A stretch of 32,268 nucleotides of DNA from CAZRIE01 sp964600075 (GTDB lineage: Bacteria; Bacteroidota; Bacteroidia; Flavobacteriales; Flavobacteriaceae): positions 1-32,268 of the forward strand of contig CAZRIE010000041.1 of NCBI GenBank assembly GCA_964600075.1, in the 5' to 3' direction. The notes under the pieces are model-generated. The model worked only from the letters and a program-made list of their open reading frames with translations. It did no database searches and was not told the DNA's origin. Position 1 is the first letter of the stretch. The number at the start of each line of letters is the position of its first letter. Positions 1 to 7,498 of this stretch are shown piece by piece. A program made the translations under genes and the position numbers.

Positions 1-33
1 AAACAAAACAAAACAGAACCTAAAGCATAATAT

Positions 34-1002
34 ATGAAGGCCGCGGTAACAATTCGCAAAGGAAACCCTGATGTTATCCAAATACAAGAAATACCCACTC
101 CTCAAATAAAATCAGGTTGGGTACTCATTAGGGTGAAGGCCTTTGGCCTTAACAGATCAGAATTATTTACCCGACGCGGAGATTCTCCAGGCGTAAAATT
201 TCCGAGAATACAGGGAATAGAATGTGTAGGAATAATTGAAAATGACCCTTCAAATACCTATAATAAAGGGGGTAAAGTAGCTGCTATCATGGGTGGAATG
301 GGTCGTTTTTTTGATGGGAGCTATTCGGAATTTTCTTTAGTCCCATTGGAAATTGTTTTTCCATTTAAAAGTAGTTTACCATGGGAAACTCTTGGCGCAA
401 TACCTGAAATGTTTCAAACTGTTTCGGGCTCACTCAATCAAGCGTTGGAAATTCAAAAAGGGGAATCCCTTCTAATTCGAGGTGGTACATCTTCAATTGG
501 CATGTTGGCGTTGCAGTTAGCAAAAGCAAAAGGACTAATTGTGATTTCTACAACCAGAAATTCGTCAAAAAAACAAAACCTAATTGAAAATGGTGTAGAT
601 CATGTTGTCATTGATGATGGGGAAATAGCCGATAAAGTCAAATTGATTATTCCAGAAGGGGTAAACAAAGTTTTAGAATTAATAGGCACGTCAACTTTAA
701 AAGACTCTTTAAAATCCATTACACTAAAAGGCATGGTTTGTATGACAGGAATTTTAGGAAATGAATGGTCAATGAAAGACTTTACACCCATGGGAGACAT
801 TCCTTCTTTAGGTAGGCTTACCGTTTATATGGGAGAATCAAAGAACCTTTCTAAGGAGCTTCTCCAAGAATTTATTGATGAAGTAGAAAAAGGAAATATC
901 AAATTGAACGTTGACAAAGTTTTTCAACTATATGAAGTTGCAGAAGCCCATCGTTACATGGAAGATAATAGGGCGAAAGGAAAATTAGTCGTCAAGATTT
1001 AA
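34..1002 (+). CDS. Zinc-independent quinone oxidoreductase-like protein (MDR superfamily)
   Basis: This 322-residue protein has the two-domain layout of medium-chain dehydrogenases/reductases. An N-terminal GroES-like fold (about 1-120) is followed by a Rossmann NAD(P)H-binding domain with the nucleotide-loop motif RGGTSSIGMLALQLAKAKG near residue 150. The cysteine/histidine ligands of the structural zinc in true alcohol dehydrogenases are not visible, which points to the zinc-independent quinone reductase branch (NADPH-dependent reduction of quinones or enones). The length is normal for the family. The start is ATG at 34, after an A-rich leader, and the gene ends in a complete C-terminus (KGKLVVKI). 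It is transcribed toward the minus-strand trpB-like gene, so the two converge over about 260 bp with no convincing terminator. The exact substrate cannot be told from sequence. Confidence 0.85.
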   Translation: MKAAVTIRKGNPDVIQIQEIPTPQIKSGWVLIRVKAFGLNRSELFTRRGDSPGVKFPRIQGIECVGIIENDPSNTYNKGGKVAAIMGGMGRFFDGSYSEFSLVPLEIVFPFKSSLPWETLGAIPEMFQTVSGSLNQALEIQKGESLLIRGGTSSIGMLALQLAKAKGLIVISTTRNSSKKQNLIENGVDHVVIDDGEIADKVKLIIPEGVNKVLELIGTSTLKDSLKSITLKGMVCMTGILGNEWSMKDFTPMGDIPSLGRLTVYMGESKNLSKELLQEFIDEVEKGNIKLNVDKVFQLYEVAEAHRYMEDNRAKGKLVVKI

Positions 1003-1261
1003 TAAAAATCGGCACAACAATGGTTCTTATAAAAAGCCCTAGTCCAGTTCTCTAAGGTTACGATTTCGATTTTTTTAGGATACTATCCCAAATGTGTGGG
1101 TTAAAATAATGAGGGTTGACTTTGTTTAAAGTCTGACCCCGCCAGCTCCCATCAATTTACAACTGGTGACTATAAGAGTAAGCAGTGTAAACCAGGAAAG
1201 AGAGATTGCGCAAGATTATTACCACTAGACACCATCTAATGGTAGTAGTTCAAGGTTATTT

Positions 1262-2629
1262 CTAAGATGGTATCTCAGGCGTATTCAACCGGGCTATCGA
1301 AGCGTCGATTTCTTCTTGTGACAATTCGTGCTTTACGATCTTCCCCTCAAAATAATCATCGTAGGCCTTCATATCGAAATTACCGTGGCCACAAAGATTG
1401 AAGAGAATGGTTTTAGACACGCCCTCTTCCTTGCACTTTTTGGCTTCCGCAATTACGGTGGCTATTCCATGGGTGGCTTCCGGAGCAGGAATAATACCTT
1501 CGGTCTTGGCAAAAAGCACCCCTGCTTCAAAGACCTCTATATTATCATGGGCAACGGCTTCTATCAGTTTGTCCTTTAGTAGTTGGCTGACGATGACTCC
1601 TGCGCCGTGGTACCGCAATCCGCCAGCGTGAATAGGGGCGGGCACAAAGTCATGACCTAAGGTGTACATGGGTAACAATGGGGTCATTCCTACGGAATCT
1701 CCAAAATCGTAGCGAAACACACCACGGGTCAATTTCGGACACGAAGTCGGTTCGCTGGCGATGCAGCGAATGTTTTTTCCTTCTTCAAGATTCAACCGTA
1801 AAAAGGGAAATGCGAGTCCGGCGAAGTTCGAACCACCACCGAAGGGTGCGATTACAATATCGGGCATATCACCGGCTTTTTCCATTTGTTTTATGGCTTC
1901 TTGACCGATAATGGTTTGGTGTAGCTTTACATGATTCAAAACACTACCTAAAGCATATTTGGTGTCCTCTCGCTGTGCGGCCATTTCTACGGCTTCAGAA
2001 ATAGCGATACCCAATGAACCTGGGCTATCGGGGTTTTCGGCCAAAATCTTTCGGCCAGCTTCAGTCAAATTGGTTGGTGAGGCAAATACGTTAGCTCCCC
2101 ATGCGTTCATCATCGATTTGCGATAGGGTTTGTGGTGGTACGATAACTTGACCATATACACGTCGCATTCGATACCGAAATGCTGGCAAGCAAAGGCAAG
2201 GGCACTTCCCCATTGGCCCGCACCGGTTTCGGTAGTAATGCGCTTAACGCCTTCCTGTTTGCTATAATAGGCCTGTGGAACAGCCGTATTCGGTTTATGG
2301 GACCCCGAAGGACTCACTCCTTCATATTTGTAGTAAATCTTTGCGGGCGTATCCAACGCTTTTTCCAAACCATAAGCACGGTAGAGTGGTGTCGGTCTCC
2401 ATAATGAATAGAGGTTACGGACCTCATCGGGAATAGTAATCCATTTTTCGGTACTTACCTCTTGTTCTATTAGTGCCATGGGAAACAAGGGTGCCAAGGC
2501 CTCTGGACCAATAGGCTCCAAAGTACCTGGGTTTAAAGGCGGCAGAGGTTTGTTGGGCATATCGGCCACAATATTGTACCAGTTTTCAGGAATTTCATTT
2601 TCTTCAAGGGTAAATTTTCTTTGCTTCAT
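1262..2629 (-). CDS. trpB: TrpB-like pyridoxal-phosphate enzyme (TrpB2 type)
   Basis: A 455-residue protein of the tryptophan synthase beta-chain family, in the longer TrpB2 form. The PLP lysine lies in GSHKPNTA (K112), the substrate-loop motif ETGAGQWG follows, and the phosphate-binding glycine run GGGSNF is near residue 265. Canonical TrpB condenses indole with serine in complex with TrpA. TrpB2 proteins are usually encoded away from trpA, and no trpA or other trp gene is next to this one, so it may act in indole salvage or in a related beta-replacement. The start is ATG at 2629. Family assignment is firm; the physiological role is inference. Confidence 0.9.
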   Translation of the reverse strand: MKQRKFTLEENEIPENWYNIVADMPNKPLPPLNPGTLEPIGPEALAPLFPMALIEQEVSTEKWITIPDEVRNLYSLWRPTPLYRAYGLEKALDTPAKIYYKYEGVSPSGSHKPNTAVPQAYYSKQEGVKRITTETGAGQWGSALAFACQHFGIECDVYMVKLSYHHKPYRKSMMNAWGANVFASPTNLTEAGRKILAENPDSPGSLGIAISEAVEMAAQREDTKYALGSVLNHVKLHQTIIGQEAIKQMEKAGDMPDIVIAPFGGGSNFAGLAFPFLRLNLEEGKNIRCIASEPTSCPKLTRGVFRYDFGDSVGMTPLLPMYTLGHDFVPAPIHAGGLRYHGAGVIVSQLLKDKLIEAVAHDNIEVFEAGVLFAKTEGIIPAPEATHGIATVIAEAKKCKEEGVSKTILFNLCGHGNFDMKAYDDYFEGKIVKHELSQEEIDASIARLNTPEIPS

Positions 2630-2772
2630 ATAGCGTATAATTGGTTAACCCTTAAATATATAAAAAGAAGTCGGTATTCTTCTGTTTTAGAAAAGCTGAA
2701 AGACTGTAGTTTGTATGATTTTTATTGTCTTCGTGCACTTCATCGAAAATTTTGATCTTTTTCGATATACTG

Positions 2773-2789
2773 CATACTACGTAAGTATG
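2773..2789. promoter_or_regulatory. Inverted repeat upstream of a small membrane-protein gene
   Basis: CATACT and AGTATG form a perfect 6-bp inverted repeat around a 5-bp centre, about 30 bp before the ATG at 2819. The size and position would suit an operator for a dimeric regulator, but no regulator can be named. Confidence 0.25.
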
Positions 2790-2818
2790 ATATCGCCTAC
2801 ATCGACCGTTCTTTCTCT

Positions 2819-2923
2819 ATGACTACATATATCTACCTGCTTATCGCCTATGTTGCGCTTCTTTTGATTTCAAAAGTAAGTTTTCGTTATTATTTTAAAC
2901 GGAGACAACTAAAGACGCAATGA
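2819..2923 (+). CDS. Putative 34-residue single-span membrane protein
   Basis: A short frame from ATG at 2819 to TGA. It encodes a hydrophobic segment (about residues 4-18: YIYLLIAYVALLLIS) followed by a strongly basic tail (FRYYFKRRQLK), so it should be a single-span inner-membrane micropeptide with its C-terminus in the cytoplasm by the positive-inside rule. Its spacing of hydrophobic and aromatic residues resembles the 27-residue frame at 3157-3240: both have Tyr at positions 4 and 11, Ala at 13, Leu at 16 and Ser at 18. No function is recognised. The similarity between two neighbouring short frames is the main reason to believe in either. Confidence 0.4.
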   Translation: MTTYIYLLIAYVALLLISKVSFRYYFKRRQLKTQ

Positions 2924-2933
2924 TTTTAGTAAT

Positions 2934-2986
2934 AAGATAGACAATCGCTAATTGCTCTTGTTGCTATCTGAAAAGGGCAGTTTTTT
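2934..2986 (+). terminator. Weak hairpin plus T8 run after the 34-residue gene
   Basis: AGATAG...CTATCT pair around a loop of about 25 bases, with a short inner CAA/TTG pairing. About 8 bases later there is a T8 run at 2979-2986. It lies directly downstream of the small gene ending at 2923. The long loop and the gap before the T run make it a weak candidate. Confidence 0.25.
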
Positions 2987-3156
2987 TTCCATGCTCTTAA
3001 CGTAGCAGTGGCGAAGTGAGTTTTAGAAGCCAAAAATTCATAAAAAAACCGGGTTTTTCTAAAAGATTTCCCAAAAAGCTTTGTTTTTCATTGTCTTTCT
3101 GTAATCTTTACAGACCTTTTGCTACGTATATATATCATAACTTATTCTTTGGGGCA

Positions 3157-3240
3157 ATGGACAAATATGTAATCATTCTTATTTTCTATATAGCAGCGTA
3201 TCTCTTTTCCGCTGTAATTAGGCCTTATTTTGAAAAATAA
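3157..3240 (+). CDS. Putative 27-residue single-span membrane protein
   Basis: ATG at 3157 to TAA. Almost the whole peptide is a membrane span (YVIILIFYIAAYLFSAVI) ending in RPYFEK. The end resembles the YxxxxIRPExF ending of KdpF-type subunits, but there is no kdpA next to it, so that name is not used. The frame is open further upstream to an ATG at 3016, but the upstream part reads as non-protein-like sequence and the internal start gives a cleaner product. It looks related to the peptide at 2819-2923. Function unknown. Confidence 0.35.
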   Translation: MDKYVIILIFYIAAYLFSAVIRPYFEK

Positions 3241-3394
3241 TGCTGAATTCAATTTTCTAAGGAGCACCTAACTAAACAAACTTGTTAGGCATCTCTGAAG
3301 TATACCATAGATTCATTTCCCCTTTTTAAATCTTCCTAATTTCTGACGAAACGATTATTAATTACCCTCTGGGGTTCTTCAGTTAAACTGGTTA

Positions 3395-3426
3395 TAAAAA
3401 ATAAACCCCGACTTATTAGTCAGGGC
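3395..3426 (-). terminator. Rho-independent terminator of nrdA
   Basis: Read on the minus strand, GGG...CCC and GAC...GTC pair around a 6-base loop, with one bulged base, followed at once by a T-rich stretch (TTTATTTTTTAT). It lies 55 bases past the nrdA stop codon. Confidence 0.7.
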
Positions 3427-3480
3427 TATTATTTTTCATTCAAAAGGTTCTCCTATTTGTTGAGAATGACCATAAACGAA

Positions 3481-5967
3481 TTAAGATCCACACATTAAGC
3501 AGTCATCGTCTGCTTGGCCCTCTTTGGCCCGTGCGACCATTTCTTTCATTTCGGCAGCGCTCATGGGCTGTATATCTAATCCTTCTTGTGGTGCCACTGG
3601 AGTAGCCTGTACTTCCATCGCTACAGCTGCTTCGACCGGTGGTGTTGTTGCCTCGGCTTCCGCTTCGGCAGCCACACTGACGGGTGCCGCTTTCTTCTTA
3701 CTATTGTCTAACGTAAATTTGATGGCATCTACGGCCGCTTTGGTTCGTAGATAGTACATGCCTGTTTTCAAACCACTCTTCCAAGCATAAAAGTGCATGG
3801 AGGTCAATTTGGAATAGTTTGCATTTTCCATAAACAAATTCAACGACTGACTTTGGTCAATGAAATAGCCACGATGACGGCTCATATCGATGATATCTTT
3901 CATGCTGAGTTCCCAGACCGTTTTATAGAGGTCTCGAATATCTTGCGGAATAGTTTCAATGTGTTGTATCGAACCATTTGCACGCATCAGCTCCTGCTTC
4001 ATATTCTCGTTCCAAAGGCCAAGATCCACCAAGTCTTCCAAGAGGTGTTTATTCACCACGATAAACTCTCCAGAAAGTACACGTCTTGTATAGATATTCG
4101 AAGTGTAGGGTTCGAAACATTCGTTGTTGCCCAATATTTGAGATGTGGAAGCCGTTGGCATCGGTGCGACCAACAAAGAGTTTCGAACTCCGTTTTTCTT
4201 GACTTGCTTACGCAGTTTGCCCCAATCCCATCGACCTGAAAGCTCTTCGTCTTTGATACCCCAAAGGTTATGTTGAAACTCCCCTTGAGAAATAGGCGAA
4301 CCTTCGTAAGATGAATATGCTCCTTCTTCTTTTGCAGCTTCCATTGAAGCGGTTACAGCAGCAAAGTATAAAGTTTCGAATATCTCTTTGTTCAGTTTTT
4401 TCGCTTCGTCGCTAGTAAACGGTAAACGCAACATGATAAAAGCATCGGCCAAACCTTGTACACCCAAACCGATGGGTCTATGACGCATGTTCGAGTTCTT
4501 GGCTTCTATTACCGGGTAGTAGTTTCTATCGATTACGCAGTTCAGGTTCTTGGTAACACGTTTTGTTACTTTGAACAGTTCTTTATGGTCAAACGCTCCG
4601 TTTTTTATAAACATTGGCAACGCAATGGATGCCAAATTACATACTGCAATCTCATCAGGAGAAGTATACTCCATAATCTCGGTACAAAGATTCGAGGAGC
4701 GAATGGTTCCTAAATTTTTCTGATTGCTCTTACGGTTGGCAGCATCTTTATACAACATGTAAGGCGTACCGGTCTCGATTTGAGATTCTAAAATTTTCTC
4801 CCAAAGCTCACGTGCTTTTACGGTTTTCCGTCCTTTACCGGCTGCCTCGTATCCTAAGTACAATTTCTCGAATTCTTCACTGTGGCAGGTAAACAAGCCA
4901 GGGCATTCGTTCGGGCACATTAATGTCCACTCTTCATTCCCTTCGACCCTTTTCATGAACAAATCGGAAATCCACATAGCATAAAATAAGTCCCTTGCCC
5001 GCATTTCTTCTTTTCCGTGGTTCTTTTTCAAATCCAGGAGCTGATAAATATCTGCATGCCATGGTTCCATATAGATAGCAAAACTGCCTTTGCGTTTTCC
5101 GCCACCTTGATCTACGTAACGCGCCGTGTCATTGAAGACGCGCAGCATGGGTACGATTCCGTTCGAGGTACCGTTCGTTCCGGCGATATATGATCCCGTG
5201 GCACGTACGTTATGTATTGATAGTCCAATACCGCCCGCAGATTGCGAAATCTTGGCGGTTTGTTTTAAGGTATCGTAAATACCATCAATACTATCATCTT
5301 TCATGGCCAAAAGGAAGCAAGACGACATCTGTGGTTTTGGTGTGCCGGAATTAAAAAGGGTAGGCGTAGCATGAGTGAAGAATTTCTTCGACATCAACTC
5401 ATATGTTTCTATAGCAGAATCCAAATCGTTTAAATGAATACCTACGGAAACACGCATGAGCATATGCTGTGGACGCTCAGCAATCTTACCGTTCAATTTT
5501 AATAGATACGAACGCTCTAAGGTTTTAAAACCGAAATAGTCATACCCGAAATCACGGTTATAAATGATGGTAGAGTCCAATTTCTCTGAATTTGCCATGA
5601 TCACGTCGTACACTTCATCAGAGAGCAAAGGGGCCTTTTTACCGGTTCTCGGATTTACGTATAGATACAGATCCTCCATTGTTTCGGAGAACGATTTCTT
5701 TGTATTCTTATGCAGGTTCGAAACAGAAATTCGCGCAGCAAGTTTTGCATAATCGGGGTGGGTAGTCGTCATTGTTGCGGCAATTTCGGCAGCAAGGTTG
5801 TCCAGTTCTGATGTGGTCACACCATCGTACAAGCCCTCTATAACACGCATGGCGACTTTTAGTGGATCAACAAGGCCATTAAGGCCATAACATAATTTTC
5901 TAATGCGAGCGGTAATCTTGTCGAACATGATTACTTCTTTTCTTCCGTCTCTTTTTACTACAAACAT
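3481..5967 (-). CDS. nrdA: Ribonucleoside-diphosphate reductase, alpha subunit (class Ia)
   Basis: The catalytic subunit that reduces ribonucleoside diphosphates to deoxy forms, working with NrdB encoded just upstream. The frame is open to a TTG at 6039, but MFVVKRDGRKEV at 5967 matches the usual family start, giving 828 residues. An ATP-cone lies at about 1-95. The catalytic motif SSNLCTEI supplies N426, C428 and E430. C217 (MSSCFLL) and C443 (AVCNLAS) form the redox pair, and C823/C826 (CLMC) are the C-terminal shuttle cysteines. An Ala/Glu/Pro-rich spacer of about 50 residues separates the core from this tail. It follows nrdB by about 210 bp with a hairpin between, so the two are probably co-transcribed but tuned separately. 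A terminator follows. Confidence 0.97.
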   Translation of the reverse strand: MFVVKRDGRKEVIMFDKITARIRKLCYGLNGLVDPLKVAMRVIEGLYDGVTTSELDNLAAEIAATMTTTHPDYAKLAARISVSNLHKNTKKSFSETMEDLYLYVNPRTGKKAPLLSDEVYDVIMANSEKLDSTIIYNRDFGYDYFGFKTLERSYLLKLNGKIAERPQHMLMRVSVGIHLNDLDSAIETYELMSKKFFTHATPTLFNSGTPKPQMSSCFLLAMKDDSIDGIYDTLKQTAKISQSAGGIGLSIHNVRATGSYIAGTNGTSNGIVPMLRVFNDTARYVDQGGGKRKGSFAIYMEPWHADIYQLLDLKKNHGKEEMRARDLFYAMWISDLFMKRVEGNEEWTLMCPNECPGLFTCHSEEFEKLYLGYEAAGKGRKTVKARELWEKILESQIETGTPYMLYKDAANRKSNQKNLGTIRSSNLCTEIMEYTSPDEIAVCNLASIALPMFIKNGAFDHKELFKVTKRVTKNLNCVIDRNYYPVIEAKNSNMRHRPIGLGVQGLADAFIMLRLPFTSDEAKKLNKEIFETLYFAAVTASMEAAKEEGAYSSYEGSPISQGEFQHNLWGIKDEELSGRWDWGKLRKQVKKNGVRNSLLVAPMPTASTSQILGNNECFEPYTSNIYTRRVLSGEFIVVNKHLLEDLVDLGLWNENMKQELMRANGSIQHIETIPQDIRDLYKTVWELSMKDIIDMSRHRGYFIDQSQSLNLFMENANYSKLTSMHFYAWKSGLKTGMYYLRTKAAVDAIKFTLDNSKKKAAPVSVAAEAEAEATTPPVEAAVAMEVQATPVAPQEGLDIQPMSAAEMKEMVARAKEGQADDDCLMCGS

Positions 5968-6062
5968 ATGGCTAGTGCTGTTTTTTTTGTTAATGGGTAT
6001 TTTAGTCTGTATTATTTGGTATCCATCCGGCTTTGGCAATACTTTTGCCGCTGCTCGGTAAG

Positions 6063-6087
6063 GTCAGGGGTTTTAAAAACTCCTGAC
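6063..6087 (-). other. Intercistronic hairpin between nrdB and nrdA
   Basis: GTCAGG pairs with CCTGAC and an inner GTTTT/AAAAC pairing follows after one mismatch, leaving almost no loop. There is no T run on the minus strand, so it is more likely an RNA processing or stability element, or an attenuator, than a full terminator. It sits about 95 bases upstream of the chosen nrdA start. Confidence 0.5.
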
Positions 6088-6176
6088 TAGTGGTCATTCG
6101 GATATTCTAATTCTTTATGGATTCAGGGAATTACCCCTTAAAGCTCTTTCGCTATAGAAAATGATGTGCTCAGTAC

Positions 6177-7160
6177 TTAAAAATCTGCGTCGAAACTTAT
6201 TTTCTGGGCATCTTCATCTTTGTTCATTACACCTGCTTTCTGGTATTCAGCTACTCTTTTTTCAAAGAAGTTTGTTTTTCCTTGCAGGGAAATCATATCC
6301 ATAAAATCGAACGGATTCGTTGCATTATATACTTTATCACATTCTAATTCTACCAATAAACGGTCGGTTACAAACTCCAAATACTGAGTCATCAGTTTTG
6401 AGTTCATCCCAATCAAACTTGCGGGAAGTGATTCAGTAATAAATTCTCTTTCAATATTTAAAGCATCAGTCAAAATCGCAGTAATACGCTCTTTCGGTAC
6501 CTTGTTCATCAGGTGTTTATTGTGCAGGTGAACAGCATAGTCACAATGCATACCTTCATCTCTTGAAATCAATTCATTTGAAAAGGTTAGTCCTGGCATC
6601 AGGCCTCTTTTCTTTAACCAGAAAATCGAGCAGAACGCACCTGAGAAGAAAATACCCTCAACAGCCGCAAAGGCAATCAAGCGTTCGGCGAAACTTGGAG
6701 AATCTATCCAAGCCAAAGCCCAATCAGCCTTTTTCTTAATCGCAGGGAAGTTTTCTATCGCTTTAAAAAGCATGTTCTTTTCCTTTTCGTCTTTCACATA
6801 GGTATCGATGAGCAACGAATAGGTTTCAGAGTGGATGTTCTCCATCATGATTTGAAATCCGTAGAAAAATTTTGCCTCGGCATACTGCACTTCACTCACA
6901 AAATTTTCGGCTAGATTTTCATTCACTATACCATCGGAAGCAGCGAAAAAGGCAAGAATATGTTTGATGAAATAACGTTCATCATCATTCAACTTATTGT
7001 TCCAATCATTAACGTCTTCACTAAGGTCAATTTCTTCAGCTGTCCAGAAACATGCCTCACATTTTTTATACCAATCCCAAAGGTCATCATGTTTAATGGG
7101 AAAAATAACAAAGCGGTCTTCGTTTTCTTCCAAAATAGGCTCTAGAGCGGTTGTGGACAT
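6177..7160 (-). CDS. nrdB: Ribonucleoside-diphosphate reductase, beta subunit (class Ia, eukaryote-like)
   Basis: The radical-generating subunit of class Ia ribonucleotide reductase, 327 residues. It follows the eukaryotic R2 pattern closely. Metal ligands are D76 (AASDGIVNEN), E107 and H110 (MENIHSETY), E168 (AAVEGIFF), and E202 and H205 (SRDEGMHCD). The stable tyrosyl radical site is Y114, four residues after H110, so a normal tyrosyl-radical enzyme is expected. The C-terminus ends in SFDADF, the type of tail that docks on the alpha subunit. It is the first gene of the nrdB-nrdA pair. The roughly 340-bp upstream region contains two copies of ATCTTTGTAA, 39 bp apart on the minus strand, near 7217-7265, which may be promoter parts; no clear NrdR box was seen. 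Confidence 0.97.
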   Translation of the reverse strand: MSTTALEPILEENEDRFVIFPIKHDDLWDWYKKCEACFWTAEEIDLSEDVNDWNNKLNDDERYFIKHILAFFAASDGIVNENLAENFVSEVQYAEAKFFYGFQIMMENIHSETYSLLIDTYVKDEKEKNMLFKAIENFPAIKKKADWALAWIDSPSFAERLIAFAAVEGIFFSGAFCSIFWLKKRGLMPGLTFSNELISRDEGMHCDYAVHLHNKHLMNKVPKERITAILTDALNIEREFITESLPASLIGMNSKLMTQYLEFVTDRLLVELECDKVYNATNPFDFMDMISLQGKTNFFEKRVAEYQKAGVMNKDEDAQKISFDADF

Positions 7161-7383
7161 ATTCTTACTTTTTTTAAATGTTAGTGTAATGCGCTGAAAT
7201 TACCCTCGTGCTGGGCTTACAAAGATGGAGAAATAAGAGGGATATAAAATGTGTGTTACAAAGATTCCATCACAAAGTTTTTAACATCGTATGTTGAAAT
7301 CTAGGCTCGCTACTGATGTACATTGACCTTTTCAGGGGAAGTTATTTTACATAAAATTTACATTGAAGTTGAACAGAAAAAAT

Positions 7384-7422
7384 TAAACCAAGAAGTATGT
7401 TTTTAATATACTTTTTGGTTTA
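7384..7422 (-). terminator. Rho-independent terminator of the second fibre-protein gene
   Basis: On the minus strand TAAACCAAAAAGTAT pairs with ATACTTCTTGGTTTA with one mismatch, followed by AATTTTTT. It lies about 80 bases past the stop of the gene at 7499-10075. The pairing is long and convincing. Confidence 0.85.
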
Positions 7423-7498
7423 AAATTGTAGTAAAAATTTTAAGTTCCATAATCTCAAAAATTCAATTATCGTGTAACGGGGAAATACTAGTGCCTAT

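Noticed and set aside
1110..1148. A string like the 3' end of a tRNA or tmRNA (GTCTGACCCCGCCAGCTCCC)
   Set aside because: No matching 5' acceptor half (GGAGCTGG) or cloverleaf lies within 90 bases upstream. It could be an old attachment-site fragment, but there is no integrase nearby.
3793..4239. A 148-codon open frame antisense to nrdA
   Set aside because: nrdA is certain on the other strand, with conserved motifs throughout. The antisense frame has no recognisable features.
7161..7383. A search for an NrdR box upstream of nrdB
   Set aside because: No pair of ACAC(A/T)ATAT-type boxes was seen; only a repeated ATCTTTGTAA that may be promoter sequence.
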